From UBA6054 sp963975575 (GTDB lineage: Bacteria; Planctomycetota; Phycisphaerae; Phycisphaerales; UBA1924): a stretch of 64,000 nucleotides of DNA. This document shows positions 17,094-25,821 of this stretch, piece after piece. The DNA lies in assembly GCA_963975575.1 (NCBI GenBank), contig CAXBHL010000002.1, positions 186,001-250,000 on the forward strand, written 5' to 3'. A program made the position numbers and the translations under genes. The notes under the pieces were generated by a model. That model did no database searches. It was not told the origin of the DNA and saw only the letters and a list, made by a program, of their open reading frames with translations. Every line of letters starts with the position of its first letter. Within the stretch, counting starts at the first letter, position 1.

Positions 17094-17570
17094 ATGCCTA
17101 GCATCCCGGTTCCCATGACACCACGCGAGTTCACCGAGTTTTCGATCTACCTGCAGCAGCGTCCGGGCGAGTTGGCCGGGGTGCTCGACGCGGCCCAGCT
17201 GGCCGGGGTCGAGATCCTGTCCGTGTCCACCTCGGAGCACCTGGACCGTGGATGCGTGCGCGTGATCGGGCAGCCCGAACAGGCGTTGCGGGAGGTCTGC
17301 GAGCGGCTGGTCGAGGCGGGCGTGGGGCCGGTGGTCGAATCGCCCCTGCTGGGGGTGGAGATCGACAACCGGCCGGGCGTGGTGCGCGATCTGGCGATCC
17401 TGATGGCGGACAACCGGGTGAATGTCCGGTATTGCTACCTGGTGCCGGCGATCGGGGGGCAGGGGTCGTCGCTGTGCGTGTTCCGGCTGGACGAGCACGA
17501 CCGCGCGATGGAGATCGTCAACAAGGCGGACTGGCCGGCGGCGAACCTGAACGGTGAATCGGCCGCGTGA
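17094..17570 (+). CDS. Tandem ACT-domain protein
   Basis: About 158 residues with two ACT-like ligand-binding modules. The first (FTEFSIYLQQRPGELAGVLDAAQLAGVEILSVS) covers residues about 12-75; the second (VVESPLLGVEIDNRPGVVRDLAILMADNRVNVRYCYLV) covers residues about 80-150. ACT pairs without an enzyme domain usually bind amino acids and regulate a partner. Starts at 17094 and 17115 are both possible; 17094 is preferred because a GGGGG block lies 9 bases upstream. The partner is not evident from neighbours. Confidence 0.75.
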   Translation: MPSIPVPMTPREFTEFSIYLQQRPGELAGVLDAAQLAGVEILSVSTSEHLDRGCVRVIGQPEQALREVCERLVEAGVGPVVESPLLGVEIDNRPGVVRDLAILMADNRVNVRYCYLVPAIGGQGSSLCVFRLDEHDRAMEIVNKADWPAANLNGESAA

Positions 17571-17630
17571 GCGGGCCGAATGCTGCGGGGAGCGGGCCCT
17601 TGGGCGTGGCGGGTCGGCTACTGTTGTGTG

Positions 17631-17653
17631 CCGTCCGGGCGTGTCCCGGACGG
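17631..17653 (+). promoter_or_regulatory. Hairpin in the leader of nuoB
   Basis: CCGTCCGGG and CCCGGACGG form a perfect 9-bp stem around CGTGT, just before the nuoB ribosome site (GAGGAG near 17660). There is no T-tract, so it is not a simple terminator. It could stabilise the transcript or mark a processed 5' end. Confidence 0.3.
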
Positions 17654-17672
17654 GCCGTCTTGAGGAGCGACC

Positions 17673-18236
17673 ATGGGCCTTGAAGCCGCGATCCCGACCG
17701 ACAACATCCTGACGACGCAGCTGCGGCACGTGGTCAACTGGGCCCGTCGTTCGAGCATGTGGCCGATGCCGTTCGCGACGGCGTGCTGCGGGATCGAGCT
17801 GATGGCGACGGCGTCGAGCCGGTACGACATCGCGCGGTTCGGGATGGAGCGGATGAGCTTCTCGCCACGCCAGGCGGACCTCTTGATCGTGGCGGGGCGG
17901 ATCAGCGTGAAGATGCTGCCGGTGCTGCAGCGGATCTACGAGCAGATGACCGAGCCGAAGTGGGTGATCTCGATGGGCGCGTGCGCCTCGACGGGCGGGG
18001 TGTTCGACACCTACGCGACCGTGCAGGGGTGCGACCAGTTCATCCCGGTGGACGTGTACGTGCCGGGGTGCCCGCCGCGTCCGGAGATGCTGCTGGAGGG
18101 CTGCATGGCGATCCAGCGGCACATCGACAACGAGGGCATGCCGCCCAAGGGCGGCAAGCGGGTGCCTCTGGGCATCGCGGTGGCCCCGACGCACGGCGTG
18201 CGGCCGCAGCCGGTGCCGCTGGGCATCGGTCGCTGA
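17673..18236 (+). CDS. nuoB: NADH-quinone oxidoreductase subunit B
   Basis: A 187-residue subunit of respiratory complex I that carries the last iron-sulfur cluster (N2) before quinone. All four cluster ligands are present: C38-C39 (ATACCGIEL), C104 (GACASTGG) and C133 (VPGCPPRPE). GAGGAG about 8 bases before ATG fixes the start. The gene is alone: no nuoA, nuoC or nuoD flank it, and a strong terminator follows. The remaining complex I genes must be elsewhere. The C-terminal tail after the core is short and Pro-rich. Confidence 0.92.
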   Translation: MGLEAAIPTDNILTTQLRHVVNWARRSSMWPMPFATACCGIELMATASSRYDIARFGMERMSFSPRQADLLIVAGRISVKMLPVLQRIYEQMTEPKWVISMGACASTGGVFDTYATVQGCDQFIPVDVYVPGCPPRPEMLLEGCMAIQRHIDNEGMPPKGGKRVPLGIAVAPTHGVRPQPVPLGIGR

Positions 18237-18257
18237 GCGGTCGGGTTCGGACCTTGG

Positions 18258-18280
18258 GCCCCGCGGACGCGGGGCTTTTT
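18258..18280 (+). terminator. Rho-independent terminator of nuoB
   Basis: GCCCCGC and GCGGGGC form a 7-bp stem around GGAC, followed directly by TTTTT, 22 bases after the nuoB stop codon. Confidence 0.85.
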
Positions 18281-18318
18281 CATGCGCGTCGGCGGCGGGC
18301 GGTGGCGCGGTGATGGTC

Positions 18319-18351
18319 AAAAAGAACACCGGACCCCTTGGGGTCCGGTGT
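18319..18351 (-). terminator. Rho-independent terminator of the PEP-CTERM gene
   Basis: A 12-bp perfect stem (18326-18337 with 18340-18351, core ACCGGACCCC) ends, on the minus strand, in CTTTTT. It lies 45 bases past the stop codon of the minus-strand PEP-CTERM gene. Confidence 0.85.
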
Positions 18352-18395
18352 GCTGTTCTTGCGAACTCGGGGTCAGGTCAAAGTCAGCGCTGGGT

Positions 18396-18986
18396 TCAGC
18401 GGCGACGGCGACCGGCGACCAGGCCGCCCAGGCCGAGCACCGCGAGGGCGCCGGGGGTGGGGACGTACTGGATGGTCAGGGTGCCGCCCAGGTAGAAGGC
18501 GTCGGCGGAGCCGGCGTTGTCGACGAAGCCCTCGAAGAACTCGAGGTTGACGATGCCGTCAGCGCCGGCGGTGAAGGGGAAGGTGGGGTCGATCGACGCG
18601 AGGTCGAGGATGCCGCCCGAGGAGTAGGTGCCGGTGCCGGGGGTGGCGTCGGCGGAGCCGACGGAGAGCTGCAGGCCGATGGGGCTGTCGAGGAAGCCGA
18701 TGGTGGCCTCGGAAAGCCAGGAGGCGCCGACGGTCTGGATGGTCACGTTGGACCAGCCGATGCCGGTGACGAGGAAGTCGCCGCCGATGTTGATGCCGGC
18801 GGTGTCGTTGATGGCGTTGCCGAGCTCATCGAAGCTGGTGAAGCCGGCGAGGTCGAGGGTGGCCGTGAGGCCGCCGCGGGTGCTCAGCTGGGGCGCGTTG
18901 GTGGCGGGGCCGGCGTTGGAGAAGAAGGGGGCGGCGGTGGCGAGGCCGGCGAAACCGGCAACGGTGGCGATCATGACGCTCTTCAT
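18396..18986 (-). CDS. Exported PEP-CTERM-type protein
   Basis: A 196-residue exported protein. Residues 1-19 are a signal peptide (MKSVMIATVAGFAGLATAA). The middle is a beta-rich domain with no recognised enzyme motif (repeated G-L-x-x-T/V strands). The last 22 residues are a sorting signal: VPTPGALAVLGLGGLVAGRRRR, that is the PEP-like box (here PTP), a hydrophobic helix and an Arg cluster, as processed by exosortases. No exosortase is in the window. An AAAGAGAG ribosome site precedes the ATG. The gene has its own promoter candidate and terminator, so it is monocistronic. Confidence 0.85.
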   Translation of the reverse strand: MKSVMIATVAGFAGLATAAPFFSNAGPATNAPQLSTRGGLTATLDLAGFTSFDELGNAINDTAGINIGGDFLVTGIGWSNVTIQTVGASWLSEATIGFLDSPIGLQLSVGSADATPGTGTYSSGGILDLASIDPTFPFTAGADGIVNLEFFEGFVDNAGSADAFYLGGTLTIQYVPTPGALAVLGLGGLVAGRRRR

Positions 18987-19137
18987 GGTAAATCTCTCTT
19001 TCTTTCAGACAATAACGACACCGGCACGGACGGTGCCGGATCCGGAACACAGCGGCGGTGCCGCGACGATCGTCCGATGTGAGAAGGGTTCTCTTTCTCT
19101 CTCGCACAAGACGGACCGGCCAGAACCGGTCACGATC

Positions 19138-19165
19138 AGCGTACTCGATCCGGCGGAGGAGTCAA
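19138..19165 (-). promoter_or_regulatory. Candidate promoter of the PEP-CTERM gene
   Basis: On the minus strand TTGACT and TACGCT are 16 bases apart. The transcript would start near 19130 and carry a leader of about 145 bases before the ATG at 18986, long enough for post-transcriptional control. Confidence 0.4.
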
Positions 19166-19271
19166 TACCGATTCTCCCCATGATCCGGGGAAACTTCGCG
19201 AAACCTCTGGGGTTGATCCCGTGGAGGTGAGAATTACCGGCCCTGGGGTGTTTTCGGACGGGATGGATACA

Positions 19272-19295
19272 AGAAAACCCGCTGCGAGCAGCGGG
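19272..19295 (-). terminator. Rho-independent terminator of rpmH
   Basis: CCCGCTGC and GCAGCGGG form an 8-bp stem with a GA loop. On the minus strand it is followed by TTTTCT. It lies about 70 bases beyond the rpmH stop codon. Confidence 0.75.
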
Positions 19296-19364
19296 CTGGG
19301 TCGGAACTGGCATGGTCGGCCGGACTGAGCGGCTGGAGGAGCGGTACCTCCGGTCGAGGCGTGA

Positions 19365-19505
19365 TCAATCGACGTTGATCTTGCGTCCGATGCGGCGGCG
19401 GCGGTTGATGAGGGCGCGACCGGCCTTGGTCTTCATGCGGGCACGGAAACCGAAGCGGCGGCGGCGCTTGATGTTGCTGGTACGGCGGGGGTAGTGGATG
19501 GCCAC
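19365..19505 (-). CDS. rpmH: 50S ribosomal protein L34
   Basis: A 46-residue basic protein with the invariant L34 pattern: P-R-R-T-S-N-I-K-R-R-R-R-x-G-F-R-A-R-M, then the K-T-K-A-G-R-A-L-I-N-R-R-R-R-I-G-R block. The start is GTG at 19505, supported by AAGGAG 8 bases upstream; the longer open frame upstream is not needed. L34 binds 23S rRNA in the large subunit. In most bacteria rnpA (RNase P protein) follows, but here the next gene is the PEP-CTERM gene and a terminator intervenes. Confidence 0.93.
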   Translation of the reverse strand: MAIHYPRRTSNIKRRRRFGFRARMKTKAGRALINRRRRIGRKINVD

Positions 19506-19754
19506 GGTCGGTCTCCTTCGGTCAGGCCGGCGCGTGCCGGGCCGTAAGACTATCCACCGCCCCCGTCCGCGTCCAGAGGGGCGGGGCTGGAATCCGGGGG
19601 CTGTTTCGGCGATGATAGGAGGATCGGTGCGGGCGCCCGTGGTCCCGCGGTTCCTCGTTCGGTGTCTGTCTGGATGACGCCCAACGAGCGATCGCGTCCA
19701 GCCCGCCCACGGTATGGACCCGGCCGCGCGAGCGGCCGCGGACGGAGCGATCGC

Positions 19755-20597
19755 ATGGATCAGTTGTTGCGCGCCGAGATCGAGGGCGTGGTGGGGCACA
19801 CCTTCCGCGACCCGGGGTTGTTGTGGATGTCGCTGCGTCACGCGTCGGTGACGGAGACGCGGCTGGACTCGAACGAGCGGATGGAGTTTCTGGGCGACGC
19901 GATCCTGGGGATGATCGTGTGCGAGCGGATCTTCCATATGTACCCCAACTCGCTCGAGGGGGAGATGACGAAGATCAAGTCGCTGGCGGTGTCGCGTCGG
20001 ACGTGCGCGAAGCTGGCGCGTTCGCTCGGGCTCGAGCGGCACATCGTGGTGGGCAAGGGGATGCGGACGGCCGAGCGTCTGCCGGCGAGCCTCGCGGCGG
20101 CGGTGCTCGAGTCGATGATCGCGGCGTTGTACCTGGACGGCGGGATGGAGGCGGTGCGCCGGTTTCTGGAGCCTCTGGTGGAGCCTTTGATCCGCGACGC
20201 GGTGCGGAGCGGGCACCAGCACAACTTCAAGTCGGTGCTGCAGCAGCACGCGCAGCAGGAGATGGGGTGCGCGCCGCAGTACCGGATTCTGGACGAGAAG
20301 GGGCCGGACCACGCCAAGGCGTTCCGCATCGCGGTGGAACTGGACGGCGCGGTGTACGAGTCGAGCTGGGGGCAGAGCAAGAAGCAGGCCGAGCAGCAGG
20401 CGGCGCTGAACGCGCTGTGCGCGCTGGGGCTGATCGAGCAGGACGCGGACGGGGAGTCACGGCTGGCGGCGGGGGCCAACGGGTCGGCCGCGCCGTTGGC
20501 GGTGGTCGGTGATTCCGACTCGGATTCGGACTCAGACCTGGATTCGGACTCGGGCGTGGGTTCGGACATCGATCCCCGCGGTCCGATCGGGATCTGA
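19755..20597 (+). CDS. rnc: Ribonuclease III
   Basis: A 280-residue double-strand-specific RNase used in rRNA processing. Residues about 10-150 are the RNase III domain with the signature NERMEFLGDAILG (E44, D48). Residues about 160-230 are a double-stranded-RNA-binding domain (HNFKSVLQQHAQQEMG...AEQQAALNAL). The usual A-D-x-x-E-A motif reads A-A-V-L-E-S at 115-120, so the catalytic Glu (E119) is kept but the conserved Asp three residues before it is Ala. The tail is an unusual run of Ser-Asp repeats. GGAG about 8 bases upstream supports ATG at 19755. It is divergent from rpmH. Confidence 0.9.
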   Translation: MDQLLRAEIEGVVGHTFRDPGLLWMSLRHASVTETRLDSNERMEFLGDAILGMIVCERIFHMYPNSLEGEMTKIKSLAVSRRTCAKLARSLGLERHIVVGKGMRTAERLPASLAAAVLESMIAALYLDGGMEAVRRFLEPLVEPLIRDAVRSGHQHNFKSVLQQHAQQEMGCAPQYRILDEKGPDHAKAFRIAVELDGAVYESSWGQSKKQAEQQAALNALCALGLIEQDADGESRLAAGANGSAAPLAVVGDSDSDSDSDLDSDSGVGSDIDPRGPIGI

Positions 20598-20612
20598 CGA
20601 TCCACGGACGGG

Positions 20613-22043
20613 TCAGCGGGCCAGGTCCACCACGATCGGCAGGTGGTCGGTGGCTTGGCTGTCGAGCGGTTCGAGGCTGAGGCGTTGCAACGCGGCGGGT
20701 GTGAGTCGGCGGGTGTCGAGTGTGAAGGCACGGCGGATGGTCGAGCGTTGGCTGTCGATCAGGATCCAGTCGAGGCGCGCGGGGGAAAAGCGGCTTTTCT
20801 CATCGACCCAGGTGACGGCGGCGGCGTCGCCGAGGGTCAGGGCGTGGACCGGTTCGAGGTCGCCCCCGTCGGCGGCGAGGCGCTGGGCGAGGGTTTCGAG
20901 CGGGGTGCGGGTGCCGACGAGGTTGTAGTCGCCGCCGATGGCCATCGCTGCGTCCGGGTGGCGGGTCAGGGCGTCGGCGAGGGTGGCGTTGATGGAGGCG
21001 GCTTCTTCATTTCGGCGGATGTCTTCGGCGGAGTTGGCGCCGCCGCAGCACTTGAGGTGGAGCGAGCCGACGATGGTCGGGCCCGCGGGGCCTTCGACGA
21101 CGGCGGCGACGAAGCGGGCGTTTCGTCCGGGCCCGGAGTCGGTCAATGGTGCGGGGATGACTTCGAGGACGGGCACGCGGGTGGCCACGGCGACACCCCT
21201 GGAAGCGTTGGGGGCGATGACGGTCCAGCCGGGGCCGGCGTTGGTGTTCATCCAGTTCTGGATGGTCGCCTGGGGCGTGTTGAACCACTCCTGGAAGAGG
21301 ATGACGTCGGCGTTGACGGCGGCGAGGGTGCGTTTGAACGCGTCGGGGTTCTGCAGCGGCGCGGAGAAGAGGACGTTGAGCGAGAGGACGCGGAGGGCGT
21401 CGGCGGGCTTGCGGGGGATGTCGCCGGTGGGGGCGATGGCGGCGGGGTCGGCGCGGGGGAGGGTGGCCTCGGTCTGACCGGACCAGAGGACGGCGCCCGA
21501 GGTGTCGGTCTGTTCGACGCGGATGCGGACGGGTCGGGCGTTCTCGATCCTCAGGGCGGCGCGGTCGATGCGGGCCTCGTAGGCGGGTGCCGAGTGGCTG
21601 GGGAGGAAGAAGAAGCCGATGTCGGCGTGGCCCGCGGAGACGCCGGAGCCGGCGGGGTCATAGATCGTGACCTCCGAGCCGATGCCGATGCCGCCGGCGG
21701 CGTTGGGCGGGGAGAGGAGGACGGCCAGATCGACGCCGAGGCCGGCGACGGGCGTGCCGGTGCCGGGGCGGTCGTCGGCGTCGATAAGGATGCGGGTGGT
21801 GAAGGGGGCGGCCTGGATGGCGTGGTCGCCGGTGTCGGGGTCGAAGCGGAGGAAGAGGTGGTGCTGATCGGCGAGGGCGCGGACGGGGGCGTCGCCGGTC
21901 CACTCGGAGACGTCGCCGTCGAGGGTGATGGGGGTGGTGCGGCCCGTGACGCGGTCGGCGGTGCGTGCGGGCTGGGTGGCGGCGCAGGCGGTTGCGAACA
22001 GCGCGAGGAGCGTTCCGGCGGCGGCGGCGAGGGTGCGGGTCAT
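20613..22043 (-). CDS. Exported endonuclease/exonuclease/phosphatase-family protein
   Basis: A 476-residue protein. The N-terminus (MTRTLAAAAGTLLALFATAC) is a signal peptide, with C20 in a position that could be lipidated. Residues about 30-210 are a beta-rich domain resembling a carbohydrate-binding or DOMON-like module. Residues about 215-476 are an EEP domain: LRVLSLNVL, ILFQEW (metal-binding Glu), GSLHLKC, GGDYNLVGT, LDWILID and ATDHLPIV (catalytic His). It probably cleaves phosphodiesters outside the cytoplasm. The gene follows the FtsK-like ATPase gene by 34 bases on the same strand and may be part of that operon, hence a candidate secreted effector or cell-surface partner. Confidence 0.8.
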   Translation of the reverse strand: MTRTLAAAAGTLLALFATACAATQPARTADRVTGRTTPITLDGDVSEWTGDAPVRALADQHHLFLRFDPDTGDHAIQAAPFTTRILIDADDRPGTGTPVAGLGVDLAVLLSPPNAAGGIGIGSEVTIYDPAGSGVSAGHADIGFFFLPSHSAPAYEARIDRAALRIENARPVRIRVEQTDTSGAVLWSGQTEATLPRADPAAIAPTGDIPRKPADALRVLSLNVLFSAPLQNPDAFKRTLAAVNADVILFQEWFNTPQATIQNWMNTNAGPGWTVIAPNASRGVAVATRVPVLEVIPAPLTDSGPGRNARFVAAVVEGPAGPTIVGSLHLKCCGGANSAEDIRRNEEAASINATLADALTRHPDAAMAIGGDYNLVGTRTPLETLAQRLAADGGDLEPVHALTLGDAAAVTWVDEKSRFSPARLDWILIDSQRSTIRRAFTLDTRRLTPAALQRLSLEPLDSQATDHLPIVVDLAR

Positions 22044-22077
22044 GGGGGCAGTTTAGGGGTGCCCCGGGGGCGGCCGT

Positions 22078-25000
22078 TCAGGCGTTGAGCGCGGCGGCGG
22101 CCTTGCGGGCGGCGTCGGCGTCGGGCAGGTCGACGGGGCGGAACTTGACGACCGTGCCGGCCTCGTCGTCGGAGAGCAGGGCGCGGTTGGCGCCCAGGGC
22201 GGCGGCGGCCGAGGAATCGATGAGGGCGGCCGAGTCGGACGCGCCCATCTGCATGACGGCGCGGAGGCCGAACTCGCGGATGGTGCCCCGTTCGACGGCT
22301 CGCTCGAGGTTGGTCAGCGTGTCGCACCAGGCGAGCGTCCACACGCCGACGCCGGGGCCCTCGCGGAGGACGTGGGCGAACTGCTTGTCGGCGGCGGGGG
22401 CGGCGTCCTCGTCGAGGGAGAACGAGAAGTCCTCGGTTTTGCGCAGGTCGCGGAGGCGGTGGAGGCCCGCGAGGACGAGGATGACGGGGTCTCCGGCGGG
22501 GGCGTCCTGGCGTGACTTGACGAGGGCGTCGAGTTCTCCGATGACGCGGGCGGCGTCGCGGTGGGTGGCGGTCTCGGCGTGCGGGTTGGCCGCGGACACG
22601 GCGGCGGCGAGGCGGCCGGCGAGGGCGTCGTCCTCGGGGGTGGGGTCGATGACGATGACGCGGGCGTTGGGGGCGGCGCCGGCGGAGATCGCGGCGGCGG
22701 CGAGCATGCCGAGGGCGGGCTCGGGCTGGGGGCCGACGACGAGCAGGTTGGCGCCCGAGCGTTTGCGGAGGGCGGCGGCGACCGGGGGCGCGATGGCGAC
22801 GGGGTCGCCGAGCAGGGCGCGGGGGATGGCGCGGTCGGCGTTGGAGGCGGCGAGCGACTGGGCGAGGGCGGCGGCGGAGGCGTCGATGCGGGCGGGGGCG
22901 TTGCCCTCGAAAACGACGGGCGGGGGGAGGGTGCGGGTGGGCTCGGGCATGCGGGCGAGTTGGGTGTCGCGGTCGGAGTCGGGGAGCCAGGCGGTCTGGA
23001 AGGGGCTGTTGCCTTCGACGAGGCCGCCGGCGTCGTTGTAGATGGCTTCGCCGGGGCGGGAGAGGAGGCGTGCAGCGTTGTTGTCCTCGCCGAGGATGAG
23101 GTAGGAGTCGGTTTCGGAGCACTGGAGGGCGATGCGGACGCCCATCTGGCCGAGGGTGGAGCGGGCGAGGGAGTACGCGCCGCTGAGGGTCTGCGAGCCG
23201 AGGACCACATGGACGCCGAAGGCGCGGCCCTGGCGGACGAGGCGGTCGAGCAGGAGGGAGGACTCGCCGGCGACCTCGTCGTCGGAGACGAAGAACTCCT
23301 GGAACTCGTCGATGAGCAGGAGGACGCGGGGCAGGGGGGTGTCGGGGGCGAGTTTGCGGGCGGCGGCGAGGTCCTGGGCGCCGAGGCGGCGGAAGAGCTC
23401 GCCGCGGGCGGTGAGTTCGTCGTCGAGGCGTTGGAGGACGGAGAGGCCGAACTCGCGGTCGGACTCGATGGCGACGGCGCGGACGTGGGGGACCTGGCCG
23501 TCGGTGTAGGCCTTGAACTCGACGCCCTTCTTGAAGTCGATGAGGTAGAGGTTGAGTTCGTCGGGGCTGTGCCAGAGGGCGGCGGCGGAGATCATGACGT
23601 GCAGGAGCGTCGATTTGCCCGAGCCGGTGCGCCCGGCGATCAGGGCGTGCTGGCGGGTGCCGCTGCCGAGGCGGAGGTGCTGGATTTTCTGGGCTCCGGA
23701 GCGGCCGAGTGGGATGGCCAGTTCCTTGGAGGCCGAACGGGTCCAACGCTCGGCGTCGGAGGGGGCGAGGCGGTCGAAGGGGACTTCCACGCGTCCGGCG
23801 TCGCGCCCCGCCTGGGCGACGCGGTCGAGCAGTTTGGCGGCGAAGGCGTCGTCGGGCGGGGTGTCGAGTTGGAGGGTTGTCTCGTCGAAGCGGGGGTCGT
23901 CGACGCGGTGGGTGTTGTTGTGGATCGTGACGCGGACGGCGTGCTGGTCGAGGGTGTCCTGCGGCAGCGAGGGGGGGAGCTTGGCGGTCTTGTTGAAGGG
24001 GTGGTCGGAGGCGAGGAGGGCGTAGACGCCGCAGCGGGGGCCGGACTCGAGGATGCTGGCCAGGCGTGCGGCGCCGGTCTCGGTCAGCGCCGTGGGCAGG
24101 TCGGCGATGATGACGAAGCGGTAGGGCTCTGCGATCTCGCCGGCGGCGTGGTTGTAGTCCTCGATGGTGGCGTAGTCGGAGCGGAGATATTTCTGGATGA
24201 CCGTCTGCATGTGCTCGGTCAGGTCGGCGAGCTGGCGTTCGATCTGGACGGGGTCGGACCAGATGCGCATGCCGACGGGGGAGGGCTCGTGGTCGGCCAG
24301 TCGCATGAAGCCGGCGAAGGACTGGCCCAGGCCGATCGGGTCGGCCATGGTGAAGCGGACCTTGCCGGCGGGGAACGCGCCGAAGATGCGGAGCATGATC
24401 GAGCGGAGCGTGGCGAGGGTGCGGTCGCGTCCGGCGGCGTCGTGGGTGATGATCAGCGAGCGTGGGCCGGGCAGGCTGATCGCCAGCGGGGTTTCGAGCC
24501 GTTCGGGCAGGTCGAGGCGTGCGCGTGTTTCGGGGTCGAGGCGGGCCAGGCGGGGGGCCAGGTCCAGGCGGAGTTGGCCGATGGGCAGCACGCCGGGGAC
24601 GGCGGATGGCTGGGGGCGGGTGGTCCAGGCGGGGTCGGTCCAGGGCGGGGCGGCGGCGCGGGCACGGGCGGTGGTGTCGGCGATCTCGGCGGCGGCCGCG
24701 GAGATGGTGGCGGTGAGGTGGTCGGTGGTGGTGCGTTCGGTGTGCTCGAGCGCCGCGTCTGCTTCGGCGGTGATCCGGGCGTGGGTGCGCTCGGCGGACT
24801 CGGTGTCCTGGCGGGTGGCGTCGTTGATCTTGGTGGTCTGGTCGGACTCCCAGCGGGCGACGTCTTCGAGGTCGCGTTCGCGGCGTTCTTCGAGCTGCGC
24901 GGTCTCGGCCTCGGCGGCGGCTTTGGCGGTCTGGACCGCCTCGGCGGCGGTCTGCTCGGCCTGGGTGATGGCGGCCTTGGCGACGCGGTCGGCCTCGACC

Positions 25001-25806
25001 GACTCGGTGTTGCGTTGTTCGGCGAGGGCGGCGATGGCGTCGTCGCGGGCCCTGGCGGCGTGGTCGAGCACGGCCTGGGCGAGGGCTCTGGCGTGGGCGA
25101 TCCGGTCGCGGGCCGCGGTGCCGAGTTCGAGCGTGCTGGCCTTGGAGCGGAAGACCTTGAGTGCGCCGCCCTTCTCGACGGCCTGGAGCGCGGCGAAGGC
25201 GTCGTCTCGGGCGGCGGCGAGGTGGTCGGGGGTCGGGGCGTCCGGGAAGCGGGGGGGGTCGTCGGGCTCGGGCGCCCGGGCGACGTCGGTGGCGCGGTTC
25301 GGGCCGAGCAGGCGGATGAGGTTCTGCTCGGCGGCTTCGAGTTCCTTGAGGATGGGGTTGACGCGGCCGCGGACCTCTTCGAACGTGTTGCGGGCGCGGG
25401 GCTTGCCGGACTCGTAGACGGTCTCGGCGAGCCAGCGGGACTCCTCGCGTTTGGACTTGGCGCGGCCGGTGCGTCGCTTGAGGTCGGCGTGGGCCTGGTC
25501 GGCCGCGGCGCGGAGCTGCTGCTGGACGGGGGCGAGCTTGGCGGCGTGGCGTTCGGCGATGCGCTGGCGGGTCTCGGCGGCCTGCTGCTCGATCTTGGCG
25601 AGGGTGGCGCGGAGGGTCTGCTCGGCGTCCTGGACGGCGCGGTCGCGTCGGGCGGCGGCCTCGGAGGTGGTCCGGGCGTGGTCGGCGCGGGCCTGTTCGA
25701 TGGTGTCGGCGGCTTGGTCGAGTTCGGCGCGGAGGCGGGCGAGGGCGTCGGCCTGGGTCTGGTGGCCGGGGGGAGCAGACGGGATGGACTCGGTCGGATC
25801 GGTCAT
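22078..25806 (-). CDS. FtsK/SpoIIIE-family ATPase with N-terminal coiled coil (EssC/EccC-like)
   Basis: A 1242-residue protein. Residues about 10-420 are charged coiled coil (for example RAELDQAADTIEQARADHARTTSEAAARRD). Residues about 440-640 are a degenerate nucleotide-binding fold (SLIITHDAAGRDRTLATLRS). Residues about 700-960 are the FtsK/SpoIIIE motor, with Walker A GRTGSGKST near 725 and Walker B VLLLIDEFQEFF near 832. Residues about 1030-1220 form a third, degenerate module (NLLVVGPQPEPALG). Three ATPase-like modules with only one intact resemble type VII secretion EssC/EccC, but I see no transmembrane helices and no FHA domain. WXG100-like genes lie immediately upstream. It is probably the motor of a secretion or translocation machine. 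Confidence 0.8.
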   Translation of the reverse strand: MTDPTESIPSAPPGHQTQADALARLRAELDQAADTIEQARADHARTTSEAAARRDRAVQDAEQTLRATLAKIEQQAAETRQRIAERHAAKLAPVQQQLRAAADQAHADLKRRTGRAKSKREESRWLAETVYESGKPRARNTFEEVRGRVNPILKELEAAEQNLIRLLGPNRATDVARAPEPDDPPRFPDAPTPDHLAAARDDAFAALQAVEKGGALKVFRSKASTLELGTAARDRIAHARALAQAVLDHAARARDDAIAALAEQRNTESVEADRVAKAAITQAEQTAAEAVQTAKAAAEAETAQLEERRERDLEDVARWESDQTTKINDATRQDTESAERTHARITAEADAALEHTERTTTDHLTATISAAAAEIADTTARARAAAPPWTDPAWTTRPQPSAVPGVLPIGQLRLDLAPRLARLDPETRARLDLPERLETPLAISLPGPRSLIITHDAAGRDRTLATLRSIMLRIFGAFPAGKVRFTMADPIGLGQSFAGFMRLADHEPSPVGMRIWSDPVQIERQLADLTEHMQTVIQKYLRSDYATIEDYNHAAGEIAEPYRFVIIADLPTALTETGAARLASILESGPRCGVYALLASDHPFNKTAKLPPSLPQDTLDQHAVRVTIHNNTHRVDDPRFDETTLQLDTPPDDAFAAKLLDRVAQAGRDAGRVEVPFDRLAPSDAERWTRSASKELAIPLGRSGAQKIQHLRLGSGTRQHALIAGRTGSGKSTLLHVMISAAALWHSPDELNLYLIDFKKGVEFKAYTDGQVPHVRAVAIESDREFGLSVLQRLDDELTARGELFRRLGAQDLAAARKLAPDTPLPRVLLLIDEFQEFFVSDDEVAGESSLLLDRLVRQGRAFGVHVVLGSQTLSGAYSLARSTLGQMGVRIALQCSETDSYLILGEDNNAARLLSRPGEAIYNDAGGLVEGNSPFQTAWLPDSDRDTQLARMPEPTRTLPPPVVFEGNAPARIDASAAALAQSLAASNADRAIPRALLGDPVAIAPPVAAALRKRSGANLLVVGPQPEPALGMLAAAAISAGAAPNARVIVIDPTPEDDALAGRLAAAVSAANPHAETATHRDAARVIGELDALVKSRQDAPAGDPVILVLAGLHRLRDLRKTEDFSFSLDEDAAPAADKQFAHVLREGPGVGVWTLAWCDTLTNLERAVERGTIREFGLRAVMQMGASDSAALIDSSAAAALGANRALLSDDEAGTVVKFRPVDLPDADAARKAAAALNA

Positions 25807-25821
25807 GCGGGTGCTGGTCGA

